DNA of 64,000 nt from UBA6107 sp964533735 (GCA_964533735.1 CAZHMD010000004.1:122597-186596), one strand, 5' to 3'. Counted from the stretch's first letter, positions 34,650-44,403 are shown. A program made the numbers and translations. The notes: generated from the sequence alone by a model not told the origin.

Positions 34650-37055
34650 TCAATCATTAAGGCTTTGGTTTGTGCGGGTCAGGCTGATGAAGTCATGGAT
34701 CATCCTGACCGTGGGAGAAGTGCTTCCGCTTAGGATCAGAAATCCCTGAGCCCAAAAATCATCACCGTTGCCGACGGGAGTCAGATCAGTGAAGTTTGAA
34801 GTAATGTGCGCGGTGGTGCGCCGGCGGATGTCTCGCACAAGGCGAACCGGGCAGACATCAATCGGGAGTGTTACTGACCATAGCATGTACTGCGGACGGA
34901 TGGTGATTCCGGTCAAACGCCAGCCGTACTCAAGGTGTAGTTGTGGGATAAGAAAACTTAATCTTTCGGAGAGATCGCGAATCAGGAACTGTTGTGGATC
35001 GCGGGGAATAAGCAGGCAGGAGTAATTAAAGCGGAAGTTCCTAACACCAAGCGGACTGGTACCTGGCATTGAGGAGAGATTTGTGTTGTAAGAATCCACA
35101 GGTAAAGGCGGTGCCTGCATGCTCTCTTCGGCTGGTTCTTCTGTGGTTTGATCTTCAATCCCGGTATCACCAGGTGTGAAGGAAGCGGTTAACGCTTGCG
35201 TTAATTCCTGATCGGCGGGTTCATACTCAGTCGGGATGACCAGGGGTACAGACCCTTCTTCCTCGTCACTTTCCTGTATTTCTGCCTCGAACTCGATCGA
35301 TTCTGGAAGCGGTTCAAACTCAGAAAAAAGGTTAGAAATATCATCATCAGCGGCAACAGGTTCTGTATGAGATTCGATTACCTGCTCATCAACCGGCAGG
35401 GGAGGGATAACCTCATCAGATTCGACTAGAGATTCAACCGCGTCATTTTCTGCAGGAGCTGCAGGGGGGATAATTTCATCCAACCATGCGCTGAAGTCCA
35501 AATCTTTTGAATCATTGGTTACTTCGGGTACTTGGAGTTGATCGTCTGGAGCCGTGGCTGGTGATTCATATTCAGATTTGATGGAAGCTGGGGGAGAAAC
35601 TGGATTATCCGCCTGCTGTTCTGCAGATTCCCACGGCAGGTTGAAGTCAAAATCCGGGAAAGCCTGTGAAACCACGGGGCTATCCTCAATAATTCCAACA
35701 TTTTCTTCTTCGGCGACCGCTGTGTCCGCGGGCTCCGCATCGTTTTGGGCAAATTCAATTTTGTCAGCAATGATCGCTTCGGGTGAAAATTCGGCAGGGT
35801 GTTGATCCAGGAACTCCACCGGCAGGGGCGGAGGTGTTTCTATTCCCATTTCCTCAATCACTTCAAGCGTGTATGGGGAATCAATTGTTACTTCCGCAAG
35901 TTCTGCTGCGGATGGGATTTCCTGCGCCGCTTCCTCCTGCGCTTCAGCGAGAGGTATCCAGCTGGAATTTTCTACCCCATCGGTTGAGATTACAGCTTCT
36001 TCGGTGATGCTTTCTTCTACGACAGGTTGTTCAGAATCAGGATCAGGATCAGGAGCGGGCATATCTGCCAGCATCGCATCGAGATTCTTTAATTCAATAA
36101 GTCCGAGAATGGAATCAAGTTCATCAGAATTAATCTCGTCTTCCAGCGGGATTAACACCTCTTCACCGGGTTCCGTCATCACCGCACCAACAGGTGCAGA
36201 TTGTGCACTCTCGTTTTTTTGAGTGAGGTTATCCTCATTCAAAATATTCGGCTCAACCTCCAGGTCGCGTCGCAGTTCCCCGGTTGTTGGGTAAGCTTGT
36301 TTAAATTCTTCCTTTACCTGGTAGACTTCCTGCCGCACAAGTTGAATGGAAGATGTCGGAGGATAGAATAATACAAGGGTGACATTATTTATTAATTGCG
36401 AAGCATAAATCAGTAATTCGCCGCCCTCGCTCTCGAGCGGAATAAAGCGCATTAATTCAGTCGCTTCTTTGCCGATTTGGTGAATGTCCAGCAGGTTTAA
36501 GGCCATTTGGATTGTCGTATCATCACATGGACCAGAACCAGCAATAACTTTTCCTTGCGAAACCAGCAGTCCGGTCTGGGCGGTGGTGGAACCGAGGAGT
36601 TGTTCCACGCGTTTGATCCCCATTTCCGGTCGCTGCATCCATAATTTTGCCAGATCGTTGGTGAGTTCCGGTTCAACTTCGGGTTCTTCCACTGGTTCCT
36701 GGAAGATATTCTTTAATGCCCTGCTCACTTCAGGTGTAAAGAATGGCTTATTGAGGAATCCATTGGAGACCAGTCCAGCCAGCACTGGATGATGAGGATT
36801 ATTTTGCGGCGGGAATACCAGTAATTTTAGACCCGGCTGTGTGGCTACAAGGTCGCGTGTGAATGGAACAAAAGGCACATCGCTGGATTCAGCGTCAAGT
36901 ATTGCCAGGTCATAATAAGTACTTCCGACCAGAGCAAGGGCATCGGCGCCTGAAGTAACCCCCTGCACCCTGTACCGTCCGCCTTCTTCAAGGTGTGAGC
37001 GGATCTGCTCAAGAAACTGCAGATTGGGTGAAACTGCAAGTATTGATCGTTGCAT
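34650..37055 (-). CDS. Receiver-like / roadblock-like / inactive IS200-type transposase-fold fusion protein
   Basis: An 801-residue protein. Residues about 1-125 are receiver-like: the phospho-Asp position is kept (LAILDAES) and a Lys-Pro is present (FLNKPFF), but the N-terminal acidic pair is absent. Residues about 140-265 (TGLLVSQGKVIAGSG... ELLIYASQLINNVTLVLFYPP) fit a roadblock/LC7-type fold. A long acidic Pro/Glu-rich stretch follows. The last 130 residues match the Y1 (IS200/REP-associated) transposase: FNYSCLLIPRD, GWRLTGITIRPQYMLWSVTLP and FWAQGFLIL... IHDFI. The HUH histidines are replaced (RPQYMLW) and the catalytic Tyr position is Phe (about 789), so it cannot act as a transposase. 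A DNA- or RNA-binding regulator is an inference. Confidence 0.75.
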   Translation of the reverse strand: MQRSILAVSPNLQFLEQIRSHLEEGGRYRVQGVTSGADALALVGSTYYDLAILDAESSDVPFVPFTRDLVATQPGLKLLVFPPQNNPHHPVLAGLVSNGFLNKPFFTPEVSRALKNIFQEPVEEPEVEPELTNDLAKLWMQRPEMGIKRVEQLLGSTTAQTGLLVSQGKVIAGSGPCDDTTIQMALNLLDIHQIGKEATELMRFIPLESEGGELLIYASQLINNVTLVLFYPPTSSIQLVRQEVYQVKEEFKQAYPTTGELRRDLEVEPNILNEDNLTQKNESAQSAPVGAVMTEPGEEVLIPLEDEINSDELDSILGLIELKNLDAMLADMPAPDPDPDSEQPVVEESITEEAVISTDGVENSSWIPLAEAQEEAAQEIPSAAELAEVTIDSPYTLEVIEEMGIETPPPLPVEFLDQHPAEFSPEAIIADKIEFAQNDAEPADTAVAEEENVGIIEDSPVVSQAFPDFDFNLPWESAEQQADNPVSPPASIKSEYESPATAPDDQLQVPEVTNDSKDLDFSAWLDEIIPPAAPAENDAVESLVESDEVIPPLPVDEQVIESHTEPVAADDDISNLFSEFEPLPESIEFEAEIQESDEEEGSVPLVIPTEYEPADQELTQALTASFTPGDTGIEDQTTEEPAEESMQAPPLPVDSYNTNLSSMPGTSPLGVRNFRFNYSCLLIPRDPQQFLIRDLSERLSFLIPQLHLEYGWRLTGITIRPQYMLWSVTLPIDVCPVRLVRDIRRRTTAHITSNFTDLTPVGNGDDFWAQGFLILSGSTSPTVRMIHDFISLTRTNQSLND

Positions 37056-37172
37056 ATAAAAAGTGTATCACGTGCCTCGTCTTGGTGCAAGCGGATTATT
37101 TGGGATTACACCTCCTCAACCTTTCCATCCTATGGCATAATCATTCCACCCATTCTTTTGCGAGGTGTTCTG

Positions 37173-38456
37173 GTGAATTTCAACCACATTTGTATCATAG
37201 GACTTGGATATATCGGATTACCCACTGCCAGCACATTTGCTGCGAGGGGTATCAAGGTGACCGGCGTCGATAACAATCCTGATGTGATCAAGAGCCTCAA
37301 GGATGGCAAGGTCCATATCTTCGAACCGGGTTTGGGGGAACTTGCACAAAATGCCCTCAGGTCAGGTCTGCTTTCTGTGACCTCACGTCCGGTCGAAGCG
37401 GATGCGTTCATCATTGCTGTTCCAACACCGTTTTACGGAGAGAAAAAAGCCGACCTGAGTTATGTGCATTCCGCCGCGGAAGCCATTGCGCCTGTTCTGA
37501 AGCGCGGAAACCTGGTGGTACTGGAATCCACTTCGCCGCCGTTAACCACCCGTGATCATGTCCTCCCCATCCTTGAAAAATCCGGATTGAAGGCGGGTGT
37601 TGATTTTATGCTGGCGTATTCCCCGGAGCGCGTATTGCCGGGCCAAATCCTCAAAGAACTGGTCGAAAATGCCCGCGTCATCGGAGGCATCGACCGGGCT
37701 TCTGCTGAAGCCGGGCGAGACCTTTACCAGATTTTCGTTAAAGGAGAGATCATCCTAACGGATGCCACTACCGCGGAGATGGTCAAATTGATGGAGAATA
37801 CCTACCGTGACATTAACATCGCCATTGCCAATGAATTTTCGCGCCTGGCTGACCGCTTTGGGGTGGATGCGTGGGAGGCGATCCAAATAGCTAACCGCCA
37901 TCCCCGCGTCAAGATCCTCAATCCGGGTCCGGGAGTGGGCGGGCATTGCATTAGCGTTGACCCCTGGTTCCTTGTTGAAGCCGCTCCGGATATTTCCCCG
38001 TTGATTTTCAATGCCCGCAAGGTGAATGATGGTCAGCCTGAATTTGTACTGAACATGCTCCAAAAAAGGCTTGGCGGCCTGTCCGGAAAAACCGTGGCAG
38101 TCCTTGGGTTGGCATTTAAAGCGGACGTTGATGATTTGAGAGAAAGCCCGGCCGTTGAGGTGGCGTACAAATGTCACCAGGCGGGGGCAACGGTATTGGC
38201 ATTCGAACCCTTTAAACCGGATTTCAAGCACGACGGGATTTTGATGACCGCAACCCTCGCAGCTGCAGTGGAAAAAGCTGATGCGATCCTCCTCCTCGTC
38301 AACCATTCTCAATTTCGTTCCATTGATGCTGCAGACTTGAAAAATCTGACATCCGCCCGCATGGTCTTTGATACCGTCAATGGCTGGGATCGTGCAGCTT
38401 TCCAAGGTGCTGGTTTCAAGTACTATCGCCTTGGGGACGGAAAAAATATCTCATGA
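37173..38456 (+). CDS. wecC: UDP-N-acetyl-D-mannosamine dehydrogenase-type nucleotide-sugar dehydrogenase
   Basis: A 427-residue UDP-glucose/GDP-mannose dehydrogenase family enzyme, nearest to the WecC type that oxidises UDP-ManNAc to UDP-ManNAcA. The NAD site IIGLGYIGLPTA is N-terminal; the substrate region is AYSPERVLPG and the catalytic Cys is in GPGVGGHCISVDPWF; the C-terminal domain begins GKTVAVLGLAFKADVDDLRESP. The GTG at 37173 has GAGGTG upstream and starts a normal N-terminus; the upstream extension is unlike the family. The neighbouring 2-epimerase makes the expected substrate. Confidence 0.88.
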   Translation: MNFNHICIIGLGYIGLPTASTFAARGIKVTGVDNNPDVIKSLKDGKVHIFEPGLGELAQNALRSGLLSVTSRPVEADAFIIAVPTPFYGEKKADLSYVHSAAEAIAPVLKRGNLVVLESTSPPLTTRDHVLPILEKSGLKAGVDFMLAYSPERVLPGQILKELVENARVIGGIDRASAEAGRDLYQIFVKGEIILTDATTAEMVKLMENTYRDINIAIANEFSRLADRFGVDAWEAIQIANRHPRVKILNPGPGVGGHCISVDPWFLVEAAPDISPLIFNARKVNDGQPEFVLNMLQKRLGGLSGKTVAVLGLAFKADVDDLRESPAVEVAYKCHQAGATVLAFEPFKPDFKHDGILMTATLAAAVEKADAILLLVNHSQFRSIDAADLKNLTSARMVFDTVNGWDRAAFQGAGFKYYRLGDGKNIS

Positions 38457-39586
38457 AAACTCCGCGTAAAATCCTCGTCATCTTTGGGACCAGACCCGAA
38501 GCCGTAAAACTTGCCCCTGTGATCCAACAGCTCAAGGCAACTCCAAAGCTGATCACACGCGTGTGCGTCACCGCGCAGCACCGTGAAATGTTGGACCAGG
38601 TGCTGAGATTGTTTCATGTCGTCCCGGATGTTGACCTGAATATTATGCGCCCCAACCAGGCCTTGCCTGATCTGACGGCTCAAATCCTCACCAGTCTTAT
38701 CCCCATACTCGATTCAGAAAAACCAGATTGGATCCTGGTGCAGGGCGACACCACCACCGTGATGACAGCCGCCCTGGCGGCGTTCTACCGCGGCATCTGC
38801 GTGGGGCACGTTGAAGCCGGCTTGCGCACAGGTGACAAACGCCAGCCTTTCCCCGAGGAGATTAACCGCCGTCTCACCAGCGTATTGGCAGACCTTCATT
38901 TTGCACCAACAGAATTGAGCCGGAATAACCTGCTCAACGAAGGGATTTCGGCCGACCAGGTACTGGTCACGGGCAATACGGTTATTGATGCACTCAACCA
39001 GGTCTCCAGTCAACCCGCGCCCGTCGAAGTGGAGAAGTGGCTGGAGCAGTGGGGTGTTACCCCGGGGCATAAACGCCTGGTGGTGATCACTGCGCACCGC
39101 CGCGAGAACTTTGGCACCCCGATCGAGAATATAGGCTCCGCCATAAAAGAGTTGGCAGCCAAATACAGCCGAGACACGCATTTTGTCTACCCGGTCCACC
39201 TCAATCCGCAAATCCAGGAACCCGTCAAACGGCTGTTGAGTGGATTGCCCAATCTGACATTGCTTTCGCCAGTGGACTACCTGCCAATGGTGCATTTGCT
39301 TAAGGCTGCCACCGTTGTCCTTACTGATTCCGGGGGCATCCAGGAAGAAGCCACCGGTCTGGGGAAACCCACCCTGGTGCTGCGTGAAAAAACCGAACGC
39401 CCAGAAGGCGTCACTGCGGGTGTACTCAAATTGGTGGGTACGGACACCAAAACGATCATTACTGAAACCTCTCAATTGTTGGACGATCCCGCTGCGTGGC
39501 AAAAAATGGCGCATACAGCCAATCCCTTTGGTGACGGTCACGCCGCCGAACGCATCGTCCAGGCGATCCTCGATTATAAAAGATAG
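38453..39586 (+). CDS. wecB: UDP-N-acetylglucosamine 2-epimerase
   Basis: A 377-residue non-hydrolysing 2-epimerase, interconverting UDP-GlcNAc and UDP-ManNAc for surface polysaccharide. Motifs: FGTRPEAVKLAPVI at the start, VQGDTTTVMTAALAAFY, GHVEAGLRTGD, VTGNTVIDAL, the catalytic region HRRENFGTP and DSGGIQEEATGLGKP. Overlaps the dehydrogenase by 4 bases (ATGA), so product and consumer enzymes are coupled. Confidence 0.95.
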   Translation: MKTPRKILVIFGTRPEAVKLAPVIQQLKATPKLITRVCVTAQHREMLDQVLRLFHVVPDVDLNIMRPNQALPDLTAQILTSLIPILDSEKPDWILVQGDTTTVMTAALAAFYRGICVGHVEAGLRTGDKRQPFPEEINRRLTSVLADLHFAPTELSRNNLLNEGISADQVLVTGNTVIDALNQVSSQPAPVEVEKWLEQWGVTPGHKRLVVITAHRRENFGTPIENIGSAIKELAAKYSRDTHFVYPVHLNPQIQEPVKRLLSGLPNLTLLSPVDYLPMVHLLKAATVVLTDSGGIQEEATGLGKPTLVLREKTERPEGVTAGVLKLVGTDTKTIITETSQLLDDPAAWQKMAHTANPFGDGHAAERIVQAILDYKR

Positions 39587-39595
39587 CCGGGAGCG

Positions 39596-40609
39596 ATGAC
39601 CAATACCATTTGCATCGTCCCTCATCGACCCGGTCTGGGCGGACCAGCTTCCTTCCAGTCCAGGCTGACCCGCGTGCTGAACACGCGGGGATGCCGGGTT
39701 ACTCACGATGTGATGGATCCAACCAATTATGCCGTCCTTGTAATTGGCGGGACAAAAAACATCCACCAGTTGCGCGCGGCGCAACGGCACGGGGTTCGTG
39801 TCGTCCAGCGTCTGAACGGCATGAACTGGGTCCACCGCAAGCGCCGTACCGGAGTAAAACATTTCCTGCGGGCGGAGATAAATAATGCCATTCTCGCCAG
39901 CATACGCAGATCAGCAGACGGAATTATTTATCAGAGCAAATTCAGCCGGGATTGGTGGGAACGTGAACGCGGACTAGTAAAAGCGAAAACGGCAGTGGTC
40001 TATAACGGGGTTGACCTCGCGGATTATTCGCCGTTTGGACCCGGTCAAAAACCCGATGACCGCCTTAGGATTCTGATCGTAGAAGGGAATCTTGGCGGAG
40101 GCTACGAGCAGGGCTTGGAGTCTGCTGCGGCTTGTGTCAAACTTCTGGCAACCCGGTTGCAAAAGAATGTTGAACTGATGGTCGTCGGAAATGTCCCACA
40201 CGTATTAAAAGAAACTATTAACCGTCTGGCAGTTCCCGTAGTGTGGAAGGGTATCGTCAGCCGGGAGGATATCCCGCAGCTCGACCGTTCGGCGCATGTG
40301 TTACTTTCCACCGACATCAATGCTGCCTGTCCAAATTCCGTCATCGAAGCCATGGCCTGTGGACTTCCAGTTGCGGGTTATGATACCGGAGCGCTGAACG
40401 AACTTGTGGTTTCCGGAACGGGGGAAACTGCGCCTTACGGAGGAGATGTCTGGCAGCTGGACAAACCCGATATCCACTCCCTCGCAGACGCTGTTCAAAA
40501 AGTAATCAACAACCAGGCAGTATATGCACAACAGGCCAGGGCGTACGCAGAATCCAATTTTAATATCCAGGATGTCACTGACCGATACCTTGATATGTTG
40601 TTGGACTGA
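39596..40609 (+). CDS. Glycosyltransferase family 4-like
   Basis: A 337-residue GT-B glycosyltransferase. The hinge region is YNGVDLADYSPFGP and the donor-site motif is NSVIEAMACGLPVAGYDTG (E-x7-E form). The N-terminal domain is short and starts CIVPHRPGLGGPASFQSRL. Nine bases downstream of the 2-epimerase, it probably uses the sugar nucleotide made by its neighbours; the acceptor is unknown. Confidence 0.88.
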   Translation: MTNTICIVPHRPGLGGPASFQSRLTRVLNTRGCRVTHDVMDPTNYAVLVIGGTKNIHQLRAAQRHGVRVVQRLNGMNWVHRKRRTGVKHFLRAEINNAILASIRRSADGIIYQSKFSRDWWERERGLVKAKTAVVYNGVDLADYSPFGPGQKPDDRLRILIVEGNLGGGYEQGLESAAACVKLLATRLQKNVELMVVGNVPHVLKETINRLAVPVVWKGIVSREDIPQLDRSAHVLLSTDINAACPNSVIEAMACGLPVAGYDTGALNELVVSGTGETAPYGGDVWQLDKPDIHSLADAVQKVINNQAVYAQQARAYAESNFNIQDVTDRYLDMLLD

Positions 40610-40614
40610 CGGAA

Positions 40615-40956
40615 TTATTTACCGGAACGTCTTCTTGCGCTATCTCTCACCAATTCCAGTACCGTACCAATTAACAAGATCACTACTACGGCGCCTACCC
40701 CTACGGCTACACCTGTGGTTTGAGCGTATTCTGAAACCGGCCTGTCAAACGGAAATTCCACAGTATTAGTATCGGTGATAGCGCCAGTGTTGGTCGGAAT
40801 GGGCGTGGAGGTCAAAGTCTCTTCGTAGGTTGGTTTTGGACCGCTTAGGTAAACTGCAATGGCGAGCACCGCTGTGATCCCGATGATCAGGGCTATCCTG
40901 CCGGTCAGGTCCGGGTCCTTTTTCAGTAAATTGGTCAGGTCACGTAAGAATTTCAT
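40615..40956 (-). CDS. Small two-helix membrane protein
   Basis: About 113 residues with one membrane segment near the N-terminus (IALIIGITAVLAIAVYLSG) and one near the C-terminus (VAVGVGAVVVILLIGTVLELV), joined by a Thr/Pro-rich loop that would be outside. A basic tail ends the protein. The adjacent ATG at 40959 is an alternative start. It follows the solute-binding lipoprotein by 11 bases and is probably co-expressed. Function unknown. Confidence 0.65.
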   Translation of the reverse strand: MKFLRDLTNLLKKDPDLTGRIALIIGITAVLAIAVYLSGPKPTYEETLTSTPIPTNTGAITDTNTVEFPFDRPVSEYAQTTGVAVGVGAVVVILLIGTVLELVRDSARRRSGK

Positions 40957-40967
40957 CATGAATCTTT

Positions 40968-42296
40968 CTACTGGCTTTCCAGGTTTGTGAGGGTATCTGC
41001 TACTGCTTGCATCGGGCTCGTCTGCCCGCGCACCAGGCTGATGGCATATTGATTTAAGAGCGAACCAAGCAATTGTTGCGCTTCATTCGTCAGTAAGACC
41101 ACAGGTTGGTCTGCCGCGAGAGTCAGCGTTTCAGCCGCGCTTTGATCTGTCCACAATGCCAGAACGGAGCGCTGTGCTGGAAGATAACCGGCCGATTCTG
41201 ACCATTGCGCCAGGAATTCCGGTTCAAGGAGGTAATCAGCCAGCATCATATCATATTTGGAGCGTTCTGCAGTCGGGTTTGTGATACACAGCATCCACCC
41301 GTCCACAAGCGAAACTGGGGAAGTTGCGCTTCCAGGGACGGTCGTGATGGTGGTATTGTCCGCAGTATTGCGTAGAGCCTGCGACGCCCAGACGAGGGCA
41401 TAAATCCCTTGGCCTTTTTTATAGGCGTCCCAGGTTTCATTGACGCTTTGTAAGTCCGGCAGCCATGCTGGAAAGACATCAGAATTCGCCCCGTTGAAGA
41501 AGAATTGATAAGTTCTGGTGAGGGGGTCGGGCTCAAGAATAGGAGTGCCTTCTTCAGTTAGCAGTGCTCCGCCTGTTGAAAGATAAACTGCAAAAGGAAT
41601 TGGAGCTTTGGGGTCATTTACATTGAAAAGAACCACGTCACCCTGTGTGATTAATTCTGACCATGTCCTGGGTGGATACGCGATTAACCTGGAGTTATAC
41701 GCCATCACCAGGGGATCGAAAAAGAGCGGTAATCCGTACTGAATCCCTTGGAAAGAAGTGTAATCCACGATAAATGAGAAGTAATCCGGGTTATTATATT
41801 CAACTGCGCGGCTGGCTATCGGGAAGATCAATCCTTTTAAGGCTGCGGTTTCAAAATCAGTGCGGTTGAGTAGTACCAATCCTGGCAATGCTTCAGGCGC
41901 GGCCGCAGTGGTAGTGGCCAATGATGCCAGCAGGCTGCCGTTGCCCTCCAGGCTTTTAACGCGTACTTCCACCTTAAGCCCCGGGTTCTCCTGCTCAAAT
42001 GCAGCCAGTCGGTCCATGAGTACTTTCCCACCCGGGTTATCCACTGCTGGCGCGAATTGCGGAGGGACCCACAGGATAAGGGTCAACTCTCTTTCCTCTT
42101 CAGTCGGAGCTGTCTGGGACGGGGGTTGGACGGTCTCAATGGTGGGAATCGCGGTCATGCTTGGTGGAGCATCTGTGACTCCCAATAAAGCCTCGACCTT
42201 GCTGATGGCTTCACACCCCGCGATCAACATGATCACGAGGAGGGCAGTAAGAATTATGCCGGATGCAAATTTCCGTTTGGGTACCACAGGGTACAT
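40968..42296 (-). CDS. Extracellular solute-binding lipoprotein (ABC type 1)
   Basis: A 442-residue lipoprotein with a lipobox LIAGC at about residue 28. The mature protein is of the sugar-binding (MalE-like) class: LTLILWVPP strand, FEQENPGLKVEVRVKS, GIQYGLPLFFDPLVMAYNSRL and the late PVSLVDGWMLCI region. No permease or ATPase genes are adjacent, so it is an orphan receptor here. Its ATG overlaps the stop of the M42 peptidase upstream (TAATG). Carbohydrate binding is inferred from family. Confidence 0.82.
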   Translation of the reverse strand: MYPVVPKRKFASGIILTALLVIMLIAGCEAISKVEALLGVTDAPPSMTAIPTIETVQPPSQTAPTEEERELTLILWVPPQFAPAVDNPGGKVLMDRLAAFEQENPGLKVEVRVKSLEGNGSLLASLATTTAAAPEALPGLVLLNRTDFETAALKGLIFPIASRAVEYNNPDYFSFIVDYTSFQGIQYGLPLFFDPLVMAYNSRLIAYPPRTWSELITQGDVVLFNVNDPKAPIPFAVYLSTGGALLTEEGTPILEPDPLTRTYQFFFNGANSDVFPAWLPDLQSVNETWDAYKKGQGIYALVWASQALRNTADNTTITTVPGSATSPVSLVDGWMLCITNPTAERSKYDMMLADYLLEPEFLAQWSESAGYLPAQRSVLALWTDQSAAETLTLAADQPVVLLTNEAQQLLGSLLNQYAISLVRGQTSPMQAVADTLTNLESQ

Positions 42297-43288
42297 TATA
42301 ACTTGATACGCTCGCTTAATAACGCAGTGAGTAATTTGACGGTCTGCGAGATGTCTTCCATGTCCACCAATTCCGAAGGTGAATGTACATAGCGGCAGGG
42401 GATGGAAAGCGCGCCAGCCAGCATACCGGATCGTGCGATCTGCATCGTACGTGCATCTGTTGATCCCACATCGAGAACTTCCATCTGGACGGCGATCTTA
42501 TTCTTTTTAGCCGTGTCTACCATCCAATTAACCACTTTGGGATCAGCGATCATCCCCACGTCGCGCACCTTGACCGCAGGTCCCTGCCCGAGATATACCT
42601 GCATCTTCACTCCCAAAATGTCTCCGCAAGGTGTCACGTCAACCGCGATTCCCAAGTCTGCCTCGATGGCGTAAGCTGCTGTCTGCGCTCCGCGCGATTG
42701 TACCTCTTCCTGTGTGCTGAAGACAAACACCAGTTCGTTGGGAGTGGTTTTAATGTTGCGCATAGTCTCGATAAGTACTGCACAGGCAGCGCGGTCATCC
42801 ATGGCTTTGGTGGAAACGCGATTACCCAGATCGAGGAATTCGCGGTCGAATACTGCCACATCACCCACCTTGACGGGGCAATCCTTATCACTGGTTGCGC
42901 CAACATCAATAAAGTATTTTTCAATCCCGGGGATCCTGCCCAGGTCTTCAGTCCGGTCATGGTTGATGACGCCGCGGGTACCGTTGAGAAACCTGACCCT
43001 TCCACCCGCCAGGTAACGCGGGAGCAGCGTGCCCAGGTTGCTGAAGCGCACGAATCCCTTTTTCTCCACGTGGCTCACGATCACGCCGATCTCGTCCATG
43101 TGTGCGGCTACCATCACCCGCAGCCCGCCGGTCTTTTTCTCACCCATGCGCACGATCAGGCTGCCCAGCGCATCCACCTGGATGGATTTGGACAATGACG
43201 CGATCTCCTCGCGGATGACTTTGCGAATTTCCTGCTCGTAACCTGAAGGTCCGGGGGTTTGCGTGAGTTTTTGAATGAGGCTTTTCAT
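42296..43288 (-). CDS. M42-family aminopeptidase (TET type), copy 1
   Basis: A 330-residue dinuclear zinc aminopeptidase of the M42 family, which forms tetrahedral dodecamers that degrade short peptides. Metal and catalytic motifs: AAHMDEIGVIV, TKAMDDRAACAVLI, FSTQEEVQSRGAQ and the last ligand in CRYVHSPSELVD. Third in order of a run of three paralogs on this strand; 32 bases downstream of copy 2 and overlapping the lipoprotein gene. Confidence 0.93.
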   Translation of the reverse strand: MKSLIQKLTQTPGPSGYEQEIRKVIREEIASLSKSIQVDALGSLIVRMGEKKTGGLRVMVAAHMDEIGVIVSHVEKKGFVRFSNLGTLLPRYLAGGRVRFLNGTRGVINHDRTEDLGRIPGIEKYFIDVGATSDKDCPVKVGDVAVFDREFLDLGNRVSTKAMDDRAACAVLIETMRNIKTTPNELVFVFSTQEEVQSRGAQTAAYAIEADLGIAVDVTPCGDILGVKMQVYLGQGPAVKVRDVGMIADPKVVNWMVDTAKKNKIAVQMEVLDVGSTDARTMQIARSGMLAGALSIPCRYVHSPSELVDMEDISQTVKLLTALLSERIKL

Positions 43289-43320
43289 TGGTTCTCCCTG
43301 TTTGGATTGTTGTTTACGGT

Positions 43321-44403
43321 TCAGGAACGGTCAACCGCGAGAATTTCAAGCGAGATACTCTCAAATACATTCTGCATCAATCGGATGGTGTTCTCCCAGT
43401 CCTGCACGCGTGCCATCATGATGGCTGTGTGGGCATAGCGCCCCGGGACGGAAATGGAGATGGTGGGAATGCCAGCGCGCGTCTTATGCAGCGAGCCCGC
43501 ATCCGTACCGCCGCCTCCGGGTTGCCGGAACTGGTATGGAATACCGTTTCTCTCAGCGGTTTCGGTGAGGAAACGCACCAGGCGCGGATCGGAGATCGTG
43601 CCGGCATCAGCCAGGTAAATGGCAGGACCGGCGTTTATGCAGCAGTTGTACTGCACATTTTCCTCCCCATCCGGTCGCGGCAGATCGATGGCGGGTGTTG
43701 AATCGAGGGCGAATGCGAAATCAGGCTGGAAGGAAAAAGCCGCCACGCGCGCCCCGCGCAGACCCAGTTCCTCCTGCACGGTGAATGCCGCCAGGAACTC
43801 CACGTTCTCAGGTACCTGTTTGAGCAGCTCGATCAGGCTGGCTACCCCAAGGCGGTCATCCAGCGCTTTACCAAAGATCGTACCGCCTGCCTGGCGGAAC
43901 TGGGTGGCAAAAGCGGCGTAATCTCCCACCTTGACTTTGGAGGAGTTGGCCGGTCCCACATCAATGCGCATGGCAGACATGGGGACGGTACTGTGCATCT
44001 CGCTGTCTTCCATCAGGTGAATGGGTTTACTGCCAATAATGCCGGGGATCTTTTCCTTACCCACTGTGACGGTCTTGGATAAGAGTTGGCGCTCATCAAT
44101 TCCGCCAACCACCTCAAAGGAGAATAAGCCATCAGTATCTTCATCCACGATCATGAATCCCACTTCATCCATGTGGGCTGCCGCCAGCACTTTCACAGGA
44201 TTTGGTGTCTTGCTGCGTTTGAGAGCCAGCAGGTTCCCCATGGCATCCACTTTAAGCTCATCGCAATGAGATTTGATCTCTTTACATATAATAGCGCGAA
44301 CGTTGCCTTCGTTTCCTGACACACCATCCGCGTTGCTTAATCTCTCAAGTAATTTCAAATGGGAAGGGGTGATTTTAAATGGAGTGAGCATCGAATTATT
44401 CAT
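43321..44403 (-). CDS. M42-family aminopeptidase, copy 2
   Basis: About 360 residues from the ATG at 44403, which overlaps the stop of copy 3 (ATGAATAA); a longer frame to 44418 is less likely. Motifs: AAHMDEVGFMI, GKALDDRLGVASLI, FTVQEELGLRGAR and PGRYAHTAIMM. All metal ligands are present. Sequence divergence from copies 1 and 3 is large, so the duplication is old and the three may differ in peptide preference (glutamyl, lysyl or leucyl), which cannot be told here. Confidence 0.92.
   Translation of the reverse strand: MNNSMLTPFKITPSHLKLLERLSNADGVSGNEGNVRAIICKEIKSHCDELKVDAMGNLLALKRSKTPNPVKVLAAAHMDEVGFMIVDEDTDGLFSFEVVGGIDERQLLSKTVTVGKEKIPGIIGSKPIHLMEDSEMHSTVPMSAMRIDVGPANSSKVKVGDYAAFATQFRQAGGTIFGKALDDRLGVASLIELLKQVPENVEFLAAFTVQEELGLRGARVAAFSFQPDFAFALDSTPAIDLPRPDGEENVQYNCCINAGPAIYLADAGTISDPRLVRFLTETAERNGIPYQFRQPGGGGTDAGSLHKTRAGIPTISISVPGRYAHTAIMMARVQDWENTIRLMQNVFESISLEILAVDRS

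Noticed and set aside
34650..35050. The transposase-like end as part of a mobile element
   Set aside because: No terminal hairpins or second element gene, catalytic residues are lost, and it is fused in frame to a long host-type protein.
37050..37172. Longer N-terminus for the nucleotide-sugar dehydrogenase
   Set aside because: The NAD-binding strand starts right after the GTG at 37173, which has a ribosome site; the upstream residues overlap the start region of the divergent gene.
38714..39862. Minus-strand 382-residue frame antisense to the UDP-GlcNAc 2-epimerase gene
   Set aside because: No family motif, low-complexity His/Gly composition typical of antisense frames, and the plus-strand gene is certain.
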